Positions 44,675 to 54,900 of a stretch of DNA of 64,000 bases are shown in pieces. Position numbers and translations under genes: made by a program. The notes beneath the pieces were generated by a model, which worked only from the letters and a program-made list of their open reading frames with translations, was not told the DNA's origin and did no database searches. Numbering within the stretch: position 1 is the first letter of the stretch; every line of letters starts with the position of its first letter. This DNA is from Arsenophonus apicola (GTDB lineage Bacteria > Pseudomonadota > Gammaproteobacteria > Enterobacterales > Enterobacteriaceae): the NCBI RefSeq assembly GCF_020268605.1, contig NZ_CP084222.1, forward strand, positions 992,001 to 1,056,000. Direction: 5' to 3'.

Positions 44675-46687
44675 ATGAAAGAACAACAAAATTATCTTGC
44701 ACGGCTTAAACAGCAATTACGGCATCATGAATATCTTTATCATGTATTAGATACGCCTGAAATACCTGATGCAGAATATGATCGGATGATGCAGGAATTG
44801 AAAAAATTAGAGGCTGAGCATCCAGAATGGATCACGGCTGATTCGCCAACACAACGAGTCGGTGCTGCGCCATTAACGGCTTTTGAGCAGGTACGCCATG
44901 AAATACCGATGCTGTCTCTAGATAACGTTTTTGATGAAGAGAGTTATTTAGCTTTTGATAAACGAGTGCATGATCGTTTAAAAAATAATAGTCAGTTGAC
45001 ATTTTGTTGTGAGCTTAAATTAGATGGTTTAGCAGTCAGTTTGTTATATGAACAGGGTGAACTGGTACAAGCAGCTACGCGGGGTGATGGTACCACCGGC
45101 GAAAATATAACTGCCAATATTCGTACTATTCGAGCAATTCCGCTGCGTTTAACCGGCGATAATATTCCTGAGCGGATTGAAATTCGTGGTGAAGTTTTTA
45201 TGACCCATCGGGGGTTTGAAAAGCTAAATGAAGAAGCTCGGCGTGATGATGGTAAAATTTTTGCCAATCCACGTAATGCCGCGGCAGGCTCATTACGTCA
45301 GCTTGATCCCCGTATTACTGCCAAAAGGCCCTTGTCCTTTTTTTGTTATGGTTTTGGCCTTCTGGCCGGTGGGCAATTACCTGCTAGCCATTATCAATGT
45401 CTTATGCAGTTTAAAAAATGGGGATTACCCGTTAGTGATAAGATAGCGCTTTGCCAAAATAGCCAACAAGTTTTAGCCTATTATCACCAAATTGAGCATG
45501 AACGTTTAGGCTTAGGTTTTGATATCGATGGTGTCGTTATAAAAGTGGATCCATTGCAATTGCAAGAACAGCTCGGTTTTGTTGCCCGTGCGCCGCGTTG
45601 GGCGACAGCATTTAAATTTCCAGCTCAAGAACAGATAACTTTATTACATGATGTTGAATTTCAAGTGGGGCGTACCGGTGCTATTACGCCAGTTGCTCGA
45701 TTAGAGCCTGTTCAGGTTGCAGGTGTTACTGTAAGTAATGCAACATTGCACAATGCTGATGAGATAGGCCGATTAGGTGTACGCATTGGGGATACCGTCG
45801 TTATTCGCCGAGCGGGTGATGTGATCCCGCAGATTGTTAATGTACTGGCTGATCGTCGTCCTATTGATAGCCGAGAAATTCGGTTTCCTATTCACTGTCC
45901 GGTTTGTGGTTCAGCCATTGAGCGTATTGAAGGTGAGGCGGTGATCCGTTGTACTGGCGGTTTAATTTGTGCGGCACAACGTAAAGGCGCCTTAAAGCAC
46001 TTTGTTTCACGCCGAGCAATGGATATTGAAGGAATGGGTGATAAGATTATTGATCAATTGGTTGATAAAGAGTATGTAACGACAGCGGCTGATCTTTACC
46101 GTTTAAATCTGGATATTTTAGCCAGATTAGAGCGTATGGGGCCAAAGTCGGCACAAAACTTAATTAATGCGCTTGATAAATCCAAACAAACCACATTAGC
46201 CCGCTTTATTTATGCGTTGGGTATTCGGGAGGTAGGGGAAGCAACGGCAAGCAATTTGGCGACCCATTATACCACGTTAACTTCTCTTATGGCTGCCGAT
46301 ATAGAGTCGCTCAAAAAGGTTCAAGATGTTGGCGAGATAGTGGCGAAGCATATTGTTAATTTTTTTCGCGAACAGCATAACCGGGATGTTGTTAATCAAT
46401 TAGTGAACGAAATTGGTATTAGCTGGCCAGCCATGCCGGCTAAGAAAACCGATAGTGCATTCACTGGTAAAACAATAGTTTTAACCGGTACATTAAATCG
46501 TTTAACACGTGATGAGCTAAAAGATAAATTAATATTACTTGGCGCAAAAGTCACGGGCAGTGTTTCTAAAAAAACCGATCTAGTGATTGCAGGTGAGGCC
46601 GCTGGTTCTAAATTGGCCAAGGCCAATGAGTTAGGAATAAGAACTATTAATGAGGATGAATTAATAGTGTTACTCGAAGATCATTAA
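44675..46687 (+). CDS. ligA: NAD+-dependent DNA ligase
   Basis: Seals nicks in replication and repair. The 670 residues match E. coli LigA (671): adenylated Lys115 in CELKLDGLAVS, the four zinc cysteines (CPVCGS, IRCTGG, ICAAQ), helix-hairpin-helix repeats and a C-terminal BRCT domain (FTGKTIVLTGTLNRLTRDE). Complete, essential. Confidence 0.98.
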   Translation: MKEQQNYLARLKQQLRHHEYLYHVLDTPEIPDAEYDRMMQELKKLEAEHPEWITADSPTQRVGAAPLTAFEQVRHEIPMLSLDNVFDEESYLAFDKRVHDRLKNNSQLTFCCELKLDGLAVSLLYEQGELVQAATRGDGTTGENITANIRTIRAIPLRLTGDNIPERIEIRGEVFMTHRGFEKLNEEARRDDGKIFANPRNAAAGSLRQLDPRITAKRPLSFFCYGFGLLAGGQLPASHYQCLMQFKKWGLPVSDKIALCQNSQQVLAYYHQIEHERLGLGFDIDGVVIKVDPLQLQEQLGFVARAPRWATAFKFPAQEQITLLHDVEFQVGRTGAITPVARLEPVQVAGVTVSNATLHNADEIGRLGVRIGDTVVIRRAGDVIPQIVNVLADRRPIDSREIRFPIHCPVCGSAIERIEGEAVIRCTGGLICAAQRKGALKHFVSRRAMDIEGMGDKIIDQLVDKEYVTTAADLYRLNLDILARLERMGPKSAQNLINALDKSKQTTLARFIYALGIREVGEATASNLATHYTTLTSLMAADIESLKKVQDVGEIVAKHIVNFFREQHNRDVVNQLVNEIGISWPAMPAKKTDSAFTGKTIVLTGTLNRLTRDELKDKLILLGAKVTGSVSKKTDLVIAGEAAGSKLAKANELGIRTINEDELIVLLEDH

Positions 46688-46811
46688 TATTTTATAGCTT
46701 TTTGGCGTAGTAATTCGCAGGATATTGACTGCTTTGATTTTGCAATGGTTTTATTCATTATCAATTAGCTATCTGCAAGTTAAATCACTAACTTACTCAC
46801 TTAATGTTATT

Positions 46812-46833
46812 TTTAGTGATTAAAATCACGCCT
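46812..46833 (+). promoter_or_regulatory. Probable CRP site of nupC
   Basis: AGTGA-N6-TCACG fits the CRP consensus TGTGA-N6-TCACA at 8 of 10 core positions and lies about 65 bases before the nupC start. nupC is CRP-activated in E. coli and the window keeps a complete ptsHI-crr system that would signal to CRP. Confidence 0.6.
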
Positions 46834-46887
46834 GATTATTTTCTATTACATAAAATAATATAACTATTTGTTAAATTAAAAACCGAC

Positions 46888-48084
46888 TTGGAAATATTTT
46901 TGTCTGCAGTTTTTCACTTTCTTTTATCCATTATTCTCATTGGTGGATTATCGATTTTAACCAGTAGCGATCGTGCTAGTATTCGCATTCGTTACGTTTT
47001 GCAACTATTAATTATTGAGTTACTGTTAGCTTGGTTCTTCCTCAATTCAGATATTGGACAGGGATTTATTGCTGGATTTGCTAAATTTTTTGATTATCTA
47101 TTAGTTTATGCAGCGGCGGGCACCGATTTTGTATTTGGTGGTATGATGGATGCAAATCTCGCTACCTTCTTTTTACGCGTATTGTGTCCAATTATTTTTG
47201 TCTCAGCGCTAATTGGCATCTTGCAACATATCAAAGTGTTACCTTTTATTATTAAAATAATCGGCACATTACTGGCTAAAGTTAATGGTATGGGAAAGCT
47301 GGAATCTTTTAATGCGATCAGTTCATTAATTCTCGGTCAATCAGAAAACTTTATTGCATATAAAGATATATTGAGTCAAATGTCGCCACGTCGTATGTAT
47401 ACAATGGCAGCAACAGCCATGTCGACGGTGTCTATGGCGATTGTTGGCGCTTATATGGGAATGCTTGAGCCTAAGTACGTCGTTGCGGCACTGATCCTAA
47501 ACATGTTTAGTACATTCATTATCCTATCGTTAATTAATCCTTATTCAGTAAAAGAGGAAGAGGATATTCAAGTCAGTCATCTGCATGATGGACAAAGTTT
47601 TTTTGAAATGTTAGGCGAATATATTCTGGCGGGTTTTAAAGTTGCTTTAATTGTCGCGGCCATGTTGATTGGTTTTATTGCGATTATTGCCGGAATTAAT
47701 GCCATTTTCAGTGCAGTGATAGGAATAAGCTTTCAGGATTGTTTAGGCTATGTGTTTTATCCATTAGCTTGGATTTTGGGTATTCCTGCTGAAGATGCAC
47801 TTCAAGTGGGTAGTATTATGGCCACCAAATTAGTGTCTAATGAATTTGTAGCGATGGGCTATTTGAAACAAATTGCCGCTGAGTTATCTCCTCGTTCAGT
47901 GGGTATTTTGTCGGTCTTTTTAGTCTCTTTTGCTAACTTTTCATCAATAGGAATTGTTGCCGGCGCAATTAAAGGCCTCGATGAAAAACAGGGAAATGTC
48001 GTTTCTAGTTTTGGCTTAAGATTATTATATGGTTCCACGCTAGTAAGTTTCTTATCTGCCGCGATAACGGGCTTAGTTTTGTGA
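46888..48084 (+). CDS. nupC: Nucleoside:H+ symporter NupC
   Basis: Concentrative nucleoside transporter (CNT family) in the inner membrane. The 398 residues match E. coli NupC (400) from about residue 10 on, including SSLILGQSENFIAYKDIL, AATAMSTVSMAIVGAYM and VSFANFSSIGIVAGAIKG. The only in-frame candidates for a start are non-ATG: TTG at 46888 (used here) or TTG at 46900; no clear ribosome site is present, so translation may be weak. Nucleoside import fits a host-dependent lifestyle. Confidence 0.93.
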   Translation: MEIFLSAVFHFLLSIILIGGLSILTSSDRASIRIRYVLQLLIIELLLAWFFLNSDIGQGFIAGFAKFFDYLLVYAAAGTDFVFGGMMDANLATFFLRVLCPIIFVSALIGILQHIKVLPFIIKIIGTLLAKVNGMGKLESFNAISSLILGQSENFIAYKDILSQMSPRRMYTMAATAMSTVSMAIVGAYMGMLEPKYVVAALILNMFSTFIILSLINPYSVKEEEDIQVSHLHDGQSFFEMLGEYILAGFKVALIVAAMLIGFIAIIAGINAIFSAVIGISFQDCLGYVFYPLAWILGIPAEDALQVGSIMATKLVSNEFVAMGYLKQIAAELSPRSVGILSVFLVSFANFSSIGIVAGAIKGLDEKQGNVVSSFGLRLLYGSTLVSFLSAAITGLVL

Positions 48085-48170
48085 TAATTTAATCGTCAGT
48101 TTTACCAAGCGGCATTCTTTATTAACGAATGTCGCGTTTGCTTCAATCAACGAATACATTGGAATGCTGT

Positions 48171-48386
48171 ATGCAGAAACAGGATCTGATCGATATTGCT
48201 AATACTGTTATCCCATTTGGTAAATACAAAGGAAGGGTTTTGATCGATTTACCCGAAGAATATTTACTTTGGTTTGCGCGTAATGGTGAATTTCCTCAAG
48301 GGAGATTAGGTTATTTAATGGAAATGACATTAACAGTGAAAGTAGAAGGACTAGACAATTTAGTTAAACCACTAAAGCGTTCATAG
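48171..48386 (+). CDS. ypeB: YpeB, DUF3820 family protein
   Basis: A 71-residue protein matching E. coli YpeB (72): IPFGKYKGRVLIDLPEEYLLWFARNGEFPQG. Function unknown. The open frame reaches back to 48129 but the family N-terminus (QKQDLIDIANT) and GGA at 48161 select ATG 48171. Between nupC and the tRNA-Ala gene, near its E. coli neighbourhood. Confidence 0.9.
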   Translation: MQKQDLIDIANTVIPFGKYKGRVLIDLPEEYLLWFARNGEFPQGRLGYLMEMTLTVKVEGLDNLVKPLKRS

Positions 48387-48438
48387 TAAACAATGTGGTT
48401 TTAAGATCGATTAAAACTATTTGGCTGGAATTTAAATT

Positions 48439-48514
<76 letters not shown>

Positions 48515-48674
48515 TACACAAAGTCGATTAGACGAGCGCATGATATGCAAGCTGTATAAGACTGTCAATCGATTAATATAAAAATAGCGGTTAACCGATG
48601 AAAAAATGCTCATACAGCCTCGTATGATAAATAAAGTTACAATAATAATGTGTTTTTACGCTAGCCTAATTTCA

Positions 48675-50096
48675 TTAGTTAGCACTTTTTTCACGTTGAT
48701 TAATATAAACCAAAGCGTTATCAATACGTTTTAATGAACGAGTTTGGCCAATAGCATGCACAGTGGCATCAACACTTGGCGATTGGCCTGTTCCTGTCAC
48801 GGCGACCCGTAGTGGCATACCCACTTTTCCCATCCCAATTTCAAGTTCTGTCGCCGTTGATTCAATTGCCTGATGGACATTTTCACATGTCCAATTGCTA
48901 ATTGCTGCTAATTTTGCCCGTACCGTTTCTAATGGCAAGCGCGCTATTGGGCGTAAATGTTTTTTAGCGGCGCCGGCGTCGAACTCAGCAAAATCCTGAT
49001 AGAAATAGCGACATGAAGTGGCTATTTCTTTTAAGGTCTTACAGCGTTCACCGAGAAGCTTGACTATATCTGCTAAGCTTGGTCCGATTTGGGTATCGAT
49101 ACCTTGCTGCTCAATGTGCCATGCTAAATGAGTAGCAACATATTCGGCAGGTAATGAATTGATATAATGATGATTAAGCCACAATAATTTGTCGGTATTA
49201 AAGGCACTAGCGGATTTGCTAATCGCATCTAAGGAAAAATAACTGATCATTTCATCCCGGCTAAAGATTTCTTGATCGCCATGGGACCATCCGAGACGTA
49301 CCAAATAGTTTAATAAGGCTTCTGGTAGATAACCGTCATCGCGGTATTGCATGACACTGACCGCCCCATGACGTTTAGATAATTTTTTACCATCATCGCC
49401 CAAGATCATTGAAACATGCGCATATACAGGTATTGGCGCGCCAAGTGCTTTTAATATATTAATTTGTCGCGGAGTATTATTAATATGATCTTCACCACGG
49501 ATCACATGAGTGATTTTCATATCCCAGTCATCAATAACAACACAGAAATTATAGGTAGGAGAGCCATCGGTACGGCGTATGATAAGATCATCTAGCTCAA
49601 GATTACTAAATTCAATTGGGCCACGGATTTGATCTTCAAAAATCACAGCGCCTTCTGGCGGGTTACGAAAGCGCACTACGTGAGCTTCATTCGGTGTATG
49701 ATTATGAGCATGATCACGGCAGCAGCCATCATAACGAGGTTTTTCGCCTCTAGCCATCTGCTCTTCACGTAAATTGTCTAATCGTGTTTTAGAACAGTAA
49801 CAGCGATAAGCTGTCCCGGCGCTAAGCATTTGATCGATAACGGCATGATAACGTTCGAAGCGTTTAGTTTGATAGTAAGGACCTTCATCCCAATTTAAAC
49901 TCAACCAGTTCATTCCATCCATTATGGCGTCAATGGCTTCTTGTGTTGAACGCTCAAGATCGGTGTCTTCAATACGTAAGACAAAATCGCCGTTATTATG
50001 TCGACTATAAAGCCAAGAATAGAGTGCAGTACGAGCGCCGCCGACGTGAAGATAACCAGTTGGACTGGGTGCAAAACGAGTTTTTATTTTATTCAT
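48675..50096 (-). CDS. gltX: Glutamyl-tRNA synthetase
   Basis: Class I synthetase that charges tRNA-Glu. The 473 residues match E. coli (471), with HIGH-type signature GYLHVGG, KMSKS-type KKLSKRHG, and the zinc-site cysteines (CYCSK, CCRDH). Divergent from the tRNA-Val/Lys cluster, as in E. coli. Intact. Confidence 0.98.
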   Translation of the reverse strand: MNKIKTRFAPSPTGYLHVGGARTALYSWLYSRHNNGDFVLRIEDTDLERSTQEAIDAIMDGMNWLSLNWDEGPYYQTKRFERYHAVIDQMLSAGTAYRCYCSKTRLDNLREEQMARGEKPRYDGCCRDHAHNHTPNEAHVVRFRNPPEGAVIFEDQIRGPIEFSNLELDDLIIRRTDGSPTYNFCVVIDDWDMKITHVIRGEDHINNTPRQINILKALGAPIPVYAHVSMILGDDGKKLSKRHGAVSVMQYRDDGYLPEALLNYLVRLGWSHGDQEIFSRDEMISYFSLDAISKSASAFNTDKLLWLNHHYINSLPAEYVATHLAWHIEQQGIDTQIGPSLADIVKLLGERCKTLKEIATSCRYFYQDFAEFDAGAAKKHLRPIARLPLETVRAKLAAISNWTCENVHQAIESTATELEIGMGKVGMPLRVAVTGTGQSPSVDATVHAIGQTRSLKRIDNALVYINQREKSAN

Positions 50097-50403
50097 TAGG
50101 ATTGCCTTAATGACCTTTTTTTATATCGAATCTAATCAGTGATAAATTTACAGTCGGTTATTTTATCACTGCAACTTAATTCCTCAATGCTGTTAGCACG
50201 ATATTCATACTTCATTTGTTAATTTTGCAGTAAAAATGCTTAATTTATCCTGATAAGATCTAGACTAAATAAGTTTAAATAAATATTATTTTGTGGCGAT
50301 AATATTAGGTGCATCTTGCTTAATTTTGCAACGAACGGATATTTTCCTTTGAAAAACCGTTGACTCATGCAGAACTATCCCTATAATGCACCTCCAACAC
50401 GAC
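50097..50403 (+). other. Region between gltX and the tRNA cluster
   Basis: 307 bases without a gene; holds the divergent promoters of gltX (not placed) and of the tRNA cluster (50360-50387). Confidence 0.6.
50360..50387 (+). promoter_or_regulatory. Promoter of the tRNA-Val/Lys cluster
   Basis: TTGACT (50360-50365), 16-base spacer, TATAAT (50382-50387), followed by GCACC. The predicted start is near 50394, ten bases before the first tRNA. A near-consensus sigma-70 promoter with a partly GC discriminator, as expected for stable RNA. Confidence 0.85.
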
Positions 50404-50479
50404 GGGCGATTAGCTCAGTTGGTAGAGCATCTCCCTTACAAGGAGGGGGTCATCAGTTCGAATCTGGTATCGCCCACCA
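50404..50479 (+). tRNA. valU: tRNA-Val (TAC), copy 1
   Basis: 76-base cloverleaf, GGGCGATTAGCTCAG to encoded CCA, anticodon TAC in CCCTTACAAGG. First of three identical copies; corresponds to E. coli valUXY-lysV beside gltX. Confidence 0.98.
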
Positions 50480-50505
50480 ATTGTCGTGATGATTTTATTA
50501 TGATT

Positions 50506-50581
50506 GGGCGATTAGCTCAGTTGGTAGAGCATCTCCCTTACAAGGAGGGGGTCATCAGTTCGAATCTGGTATCGCCCACCA
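50506..50581 (+). tRNA. valX: tRNA-Val (TAC), copy 2
   Basis: Identical to copy 1, 26 bases downstream; anticodon TAC, CCA encoded. Confidence 0.98.
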
Positions 50582-50635
50582 ATCATAATTAAGAATCATG
50601 CTTAAGTAAAAGTGTTGTCTGTTTTTGTTATGAAT

Positions 50636-50711
50636 GGGCGATTAGCTCAGTTGGTAGAGCATCTCCCTTACAAGGAGGGGGTCATCAGTTCGAATCTGGT
50701 ATCGCCCACCA
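50636..50711 (+). tRNA. valY: tRNA-Val (TAC), copy 3
   Basis: Identical to copies 1 and 2, 54 bases downstream of copy 2; anticodon TAC, CCA encoded. Confidence 0.98.
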
Positions 50712-50772
50712 TTCAAGCCAAAAATGAAGCATTATTTGTTTAAGTTATTTATAATGTGTTTTGCTATTAATA

Positions 50773-50848
50773 GGGTCGTTAGCTCAGTCGGTAGAGCAGT
50801 TGACTTTTAATCAATTGGTCACAGGTTCGAATCCTGTACGACCCACCA
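50773..50848 (+). tRNA. lysV: tRNA-Lys (TTT), copy 1
   Basis: 76-base cloverleaf GGGTCGTTAGCTCAG to CCA; anticodon TTT in TGACTTTTAATCA. Same transcript as the tRNA-Val genes. Confidence 0.98.
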
Positions 50849-50934
50849 TTAATAGTATTAGATAAGATTTTTGTTTATTTTTTTTGCTATTCACTAAGAA
50901 TGATCAAGATCAGCAGAATCCAGCTTAATCAGAT

Positions 50935-51010
50935 GGGTCGTTAGCTCAGTCGGTAGAGCAGTTGACTTTTAATCAATTGGTCACAGGTTCGAATCCTGTA
51001 CGACCCACCA
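50935..51010 (+). tRNA. tRNA-Lys (TTT), copy 2
   Basis: Identical to copy 1; anticodon TTT, CCA encoded. E. coli has a single tRNA-Lys at this locus. Its last 18 bases and the next two are repeated at 51162-51181. Confidence 0.98.
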
Positions 51011-51065
51011 TCTAAAAAATTCTTCATACTTTCCAACAAAACTAAAATAATATATTGCAATGCGA

Positions 51066-51181
51066 GTACAGGATGAGAAGCTGTGTAGGTTCGAGCCGAG
51101 CGTAGCGAGACAGCGTTGTGCTTTGCACAACGACCCGCAGGGCGAGGCCGTAGGCCGAGTGATCCTGTACGACCCACCATC
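51066..51181. repeat. GC-rich structured element ending in a copy of the tRNA-Lys 3' end
   Basis: A stretch far richer in G+C than its surroundings. It begins GTACAGGAT (51066-51074), whose complement ATCCTGTAC (51162-51170) closes it; that right arm is part of a 20-base copy of the tRNA-Lys end plus flank (51162-51181). Inside are an exact hairpin GTTGTGC/GCACAAC (51115-51131), and GGCCGTAGGCC and CGAGCGTAGCGAG units. It resembles tRNA-linked repeats or a small attachment-site remnant. No open frame of note. Confidence 0.7.
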
Positions 51182-51393
51182 GATATTACCTCAGCAACGA
51201 TGATTTGCTACCCAACTTTGGCGAAATTGAGCAAATCATTCTACAATCATTAACATAGAGATATATTTATTTACTTGAAAAACTATTAGATAAAAATAGA
51301 GTAAGTGGATAGTGTGTAGCTTGAGCGCTTAATTTATTATCTAATAGATTGAGGCTTAGATTTATTTCCTCAAAACTAAGTGATGGAGGTTAT

Positions 51394-51834
51394 ATGGGAT
51401 TATTTGATTTCTTAAAAAGCGCCGGCGACAAACTATGGGATCCTGCTACGGCGACTAAAGATGATAAAGAAAAAAAACTGAAAGAACATCTTGATTCACT
51501 AGGGATCAAAGGGGCGGATCAGGTCAATGTTAATGTTGATGATAATGGTAAAGTCACCGTTTCGGGTGAAGGCATTGTTGCTGACATGAAAAATAAGATT
51601 TTGGTTGCGCTAGGCAATGTTGCTGGTATTGAAAAGGTTGAAGATCATACTGGCGGTGGTAGTGTTGATGTTCAGCACTACACAGTAGTAGCGGGTGATA
51701 CCTTAAGTGCTATTTCAAAAAAAGTTTATGGTGATGCCAATCTTTATCAGCAAATCTTTGAAGCAAATAAGCCGATGTTGAAAGATCCGAATAAAATTTA
51801 CCCTGGACAGGTATTAATTATTCCTAAACGGTAA
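51394..51834 (+). CDS. kbp: Potassium-binding protein Kbp (YgaU), BON-LysM
   Basis: Cytoplasmic K+ sensor protein. From ATG 51394 (MGLFDFLKSAGDKLWD) the 146 residues match E. coli Kbp (149): a BON domain (about 20-90) followed by a LysM domain (about 97-145, YTVVAGDTLSAISKKVYGD ... VLIIPKR). The frame is open to 51349, but TGGAGG lies before the chosen ATG. Followed by a strong terminator. Confidence 0.95.
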   Translation: MGLFDFLKSAGDKLWDPATATKDDKEKKLKEHLDSLGIKGADQVNVNVDDNGKVTVSGEGIVADMKNKILVALGNVAGIEKVEDHTGGGSVDVQHYTVVAGDTLSAISKKVYGDANLYQQIFEANKPMLKDPNKIYPGQVLIIPKR

Positions 51835-51865
51835 ATGGGATAATTATTAACCATCAATTAATGTT

Positions 51866-51898
51866 AATAAAGCCGCTTATTAGTTTAGCGGCTTTATT
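51866..51898. terminator. Terminator after kbp
   Basis: AATAAAGCCGC and its exact complement around an 11-base loop, with A- and T-rich flanks; also lies just beyond the convergent nifJ stop (51945) and may serve both. Confidence 0.85.
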
Positions 51899-51944
51899 GC
51901 TTAATGCTGTTTTTTTAATCTGTAGGATCGTGACCTATGTGATG

Positions 51945-54900
51945 TTAGTTAGTATCCTGTTTGGCAAGTAATTCAAGTAAATTGTAGCGCTTAAGTGCCG
52001 CTATCTCTGCTTGCTTGGCCAGTATTTCCGCCTGTTCAGGGAATTGTCTGGTTAATTGAGAAAAGCGCTGCTCTTTTTGTAAGATATCCGTTAGCGATGC
52101 TGTCGGTGCTCTTGAATCAAGTATTAACGCCGGTTTTCCTGCCTGTCTACGTTGTGGATCAAAACGATATAATGGCCAAAATCCAGCTGCTGTAAGCTGT
52201 TTGCTTTGTTCATGACTATAGGCAAGATCATAACCATGCTCTTCACAAGGACTGTAAGCGATAATCAATGAAGGGCCAGAATAGGCGGCTGCTTGTTGAA
52301 TAGCTTTAACAGTCTGATTCATTTGAGCACCAATAGCGATTTGTGCTACAAATACATGTCCATACATCATCATGGTTATTCCCAGATCTTTACGGCTCTT
52401 TTGTTTACCATTTTGACCAAACTTAGTTACAGCACCAATTGGCGTTGCTTTTGATTGTTGGCCACCTGTGTTGGAATAGCATTGTGTATCTAGCACCAGA
52501 ACATTGATATTTTCACCACTATTGAGTACATGATCTAAGCCACCATAACCAATATCGTAGGCCCACCCATCTCCACCAATGATCCATACTGATTTATCAA
52601 TCAAATAGTGAGCATCGGTGCTTAATTGTTGGGCTTCAGCGGTATTGATTTTATTCAGTAATGATTGTAATTGAACAATTAATTGACGCTTTAACTCAAT
52701 TGATAAAGAATCATCCTGTAGTTGATTAATTAGTGTAATCGGTAATTGTTTAGCTAAGCCATTTAGCAGACGAGAGACTCTTTTTTTATGCTGCTCTAAT
52801 GTTAAACGAAATCCCATACCAAACTTTGCATTATCTTCAAAGAGGGAATTTGCCCATGCGGGTCCTCGCCCCTCGTTATTCTTGCTATAGGGGCTAGTAG
52901 GAAGATTACCACCGTAAATAGATGAACAGCCAGTGGCATTGGCAATCAGTAGCCTATCACCATATAACTGAGTCAGTAATTTAATGTTAGGGGTTTCACC
53001 ATAACCGGCACAAGCTCCTGAATATTCAAACAACGGTGTAATTAATTGTGAAGTCCGAATATCTATACGTTCTAGTTGATGTGGGGCAATATCGGGAATT
53101 TGCAGGAAAAAATTAAAATTTATTTTTTCCTCTATTAGATGTTCAACCCGAGGCTGCATATTAATGGCGCGGATTTGTGGATTTTGCCGATCTTTAGCCG
53201 GACAAACTTCATAACAAAGATTACAGCCAGTACAATCTTCTGGCGCGACTTGTAGTACATAATTGAGTCCTCGCATATCTCGTGATTTAACGGCTAAAGA
53301 GGGTAAGCTAGGCGGTGCAGCTGCCAGTATTTCGGCAGAAGTGACTTTTGCACGAATCGCAGCATGTGGACAGGCGGCAACACAATAATTACATTGGGTA
53401 CATAGAGCCGGTTGCCAAATAGGGATCGTTTCGGCGATATTGCGTTTTTCCCATTTTGTCGTGCCTGTTGGCCAGCTACCATCGGGTGGAAATACTGACA
53501 CGGGAAGGGTATCACCTAAATCTGCGATCATTTTTGCGGTTACGTTTTTTACAAAATCAGGGGCATTATGAGCTACCGTTGCGGGTCGGCAAAGGCTGGT
53601 GATATCAATCTCCTGTAAATCAAATTTTTTTATTGCCCTGATGGTGAGATCAACGGCGTTAATATTATTTTCAACGACATCAGCCCCTTTTTTGCTATAA
53701 CTTTGGCTAATTGCCTCTTTTAATTGCTGCTTTGCTTCAGACATAGGCAATAGTTGGGTCAAATAGAAAAAAGCCGTTTGCATAATGGTATTGATACGAC
53801 CACCTAATTGGCATTGTCGGGCGATTTGATAAGCATTGATGGTATAGCATTGTGCCTGTTTTTGTCGTAACAAATATTGTATTTCCTGCGGCAGATGATG
53901 CCAGATTTGATCAGATCTATAAGGACTATTGATTAAAAAAATACCACCTGGTTTTAATTTTTCAATTAACTGGTATTTGTGGATAAATTGCCACTGATGG
54001 CAGCCGACAAAATCTGCTTGCTTAATAAGATATGATGAATAGAAGGGATAGGGGTTAATACGTAAATGTGAAACCGTTAACCCACCTGCTTTTTTAGAGT
54101 CATAAACAAAGTATCCCTGTGGAAATAAAGGGGTATGGTTGCCAATAAGTTTAATCGTATTTTTTGTTGCGGATACTGAGCCATCGCTACCTAAACCATA
54201 AAATAGGGCGGCTAATTTGTGGGTATTAGGGAGTGATGCTTTAATAATCGGTAAAGACAGTCCAGTGACATCATCCTGAATGCCAATAGTAAACCGTGTT
54301 TTGGGTTTAGTCAGTTTAAGTTGGTGAAAAATGGTGATCACACAGTCAGGATCAAACTCTTTGGAGGATAAACCATAGCGACCCGAGATAACATTAGGTA
54401 ATCTATCACGTTGGTCCTGGCTAAAAGACTCCGCTAATGCCGTCATAATATCCAGGAACAGCGGTTCCGCTTGTGCCCCTGGCTCCTTAGTTCGATCAAG
54501 CACCGCAATAGATTTTACTGCTAGTGGCACCACTTTAAGAAAATGTTGGGCAGAAAAAAAGCGAAAAAGATGCACTTTTACCATGCCGACTTTTTCATTT
54601 TGTGTTAACAGTTGATCGATAACTTCAGCACAAGCTCCGGCCGCTGAACCCATTAAAATGATGATTCGTTCAGCATCAGGATGGCCATAATATTCAAACG
54701 GTTGGTAGTAACGCCCGGTAACATTACCAAAGACCTGCATGGCATTTAAGACATGCTGGTAAGCATCAAGATACCAAGGATTAATCGCTTCGCGAGCTTG
54801 AAAATAGGTGTCTGGATTGGCTGCGGTTCCTCGGATAGTGGGTGCCTCTGGTGACAAAGCGCGTTGACGATGTTCTTGTATCGCTTTTTCAGGTATTAGT

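Noticed and set aside
50404..50711. CRISPR-like array of three 76-base direct repeats
   Set aside because: The repeats are tRNA-Val genes with full cloverleaf and CCA; spacers differ in length (26 and 54 bases) and no cas gene is present.
50941..51180. Minus-strand open frame of 79 codons
   Set aside because: It is the shadow of a tRNA-Lys gene and the adjacent structured element.
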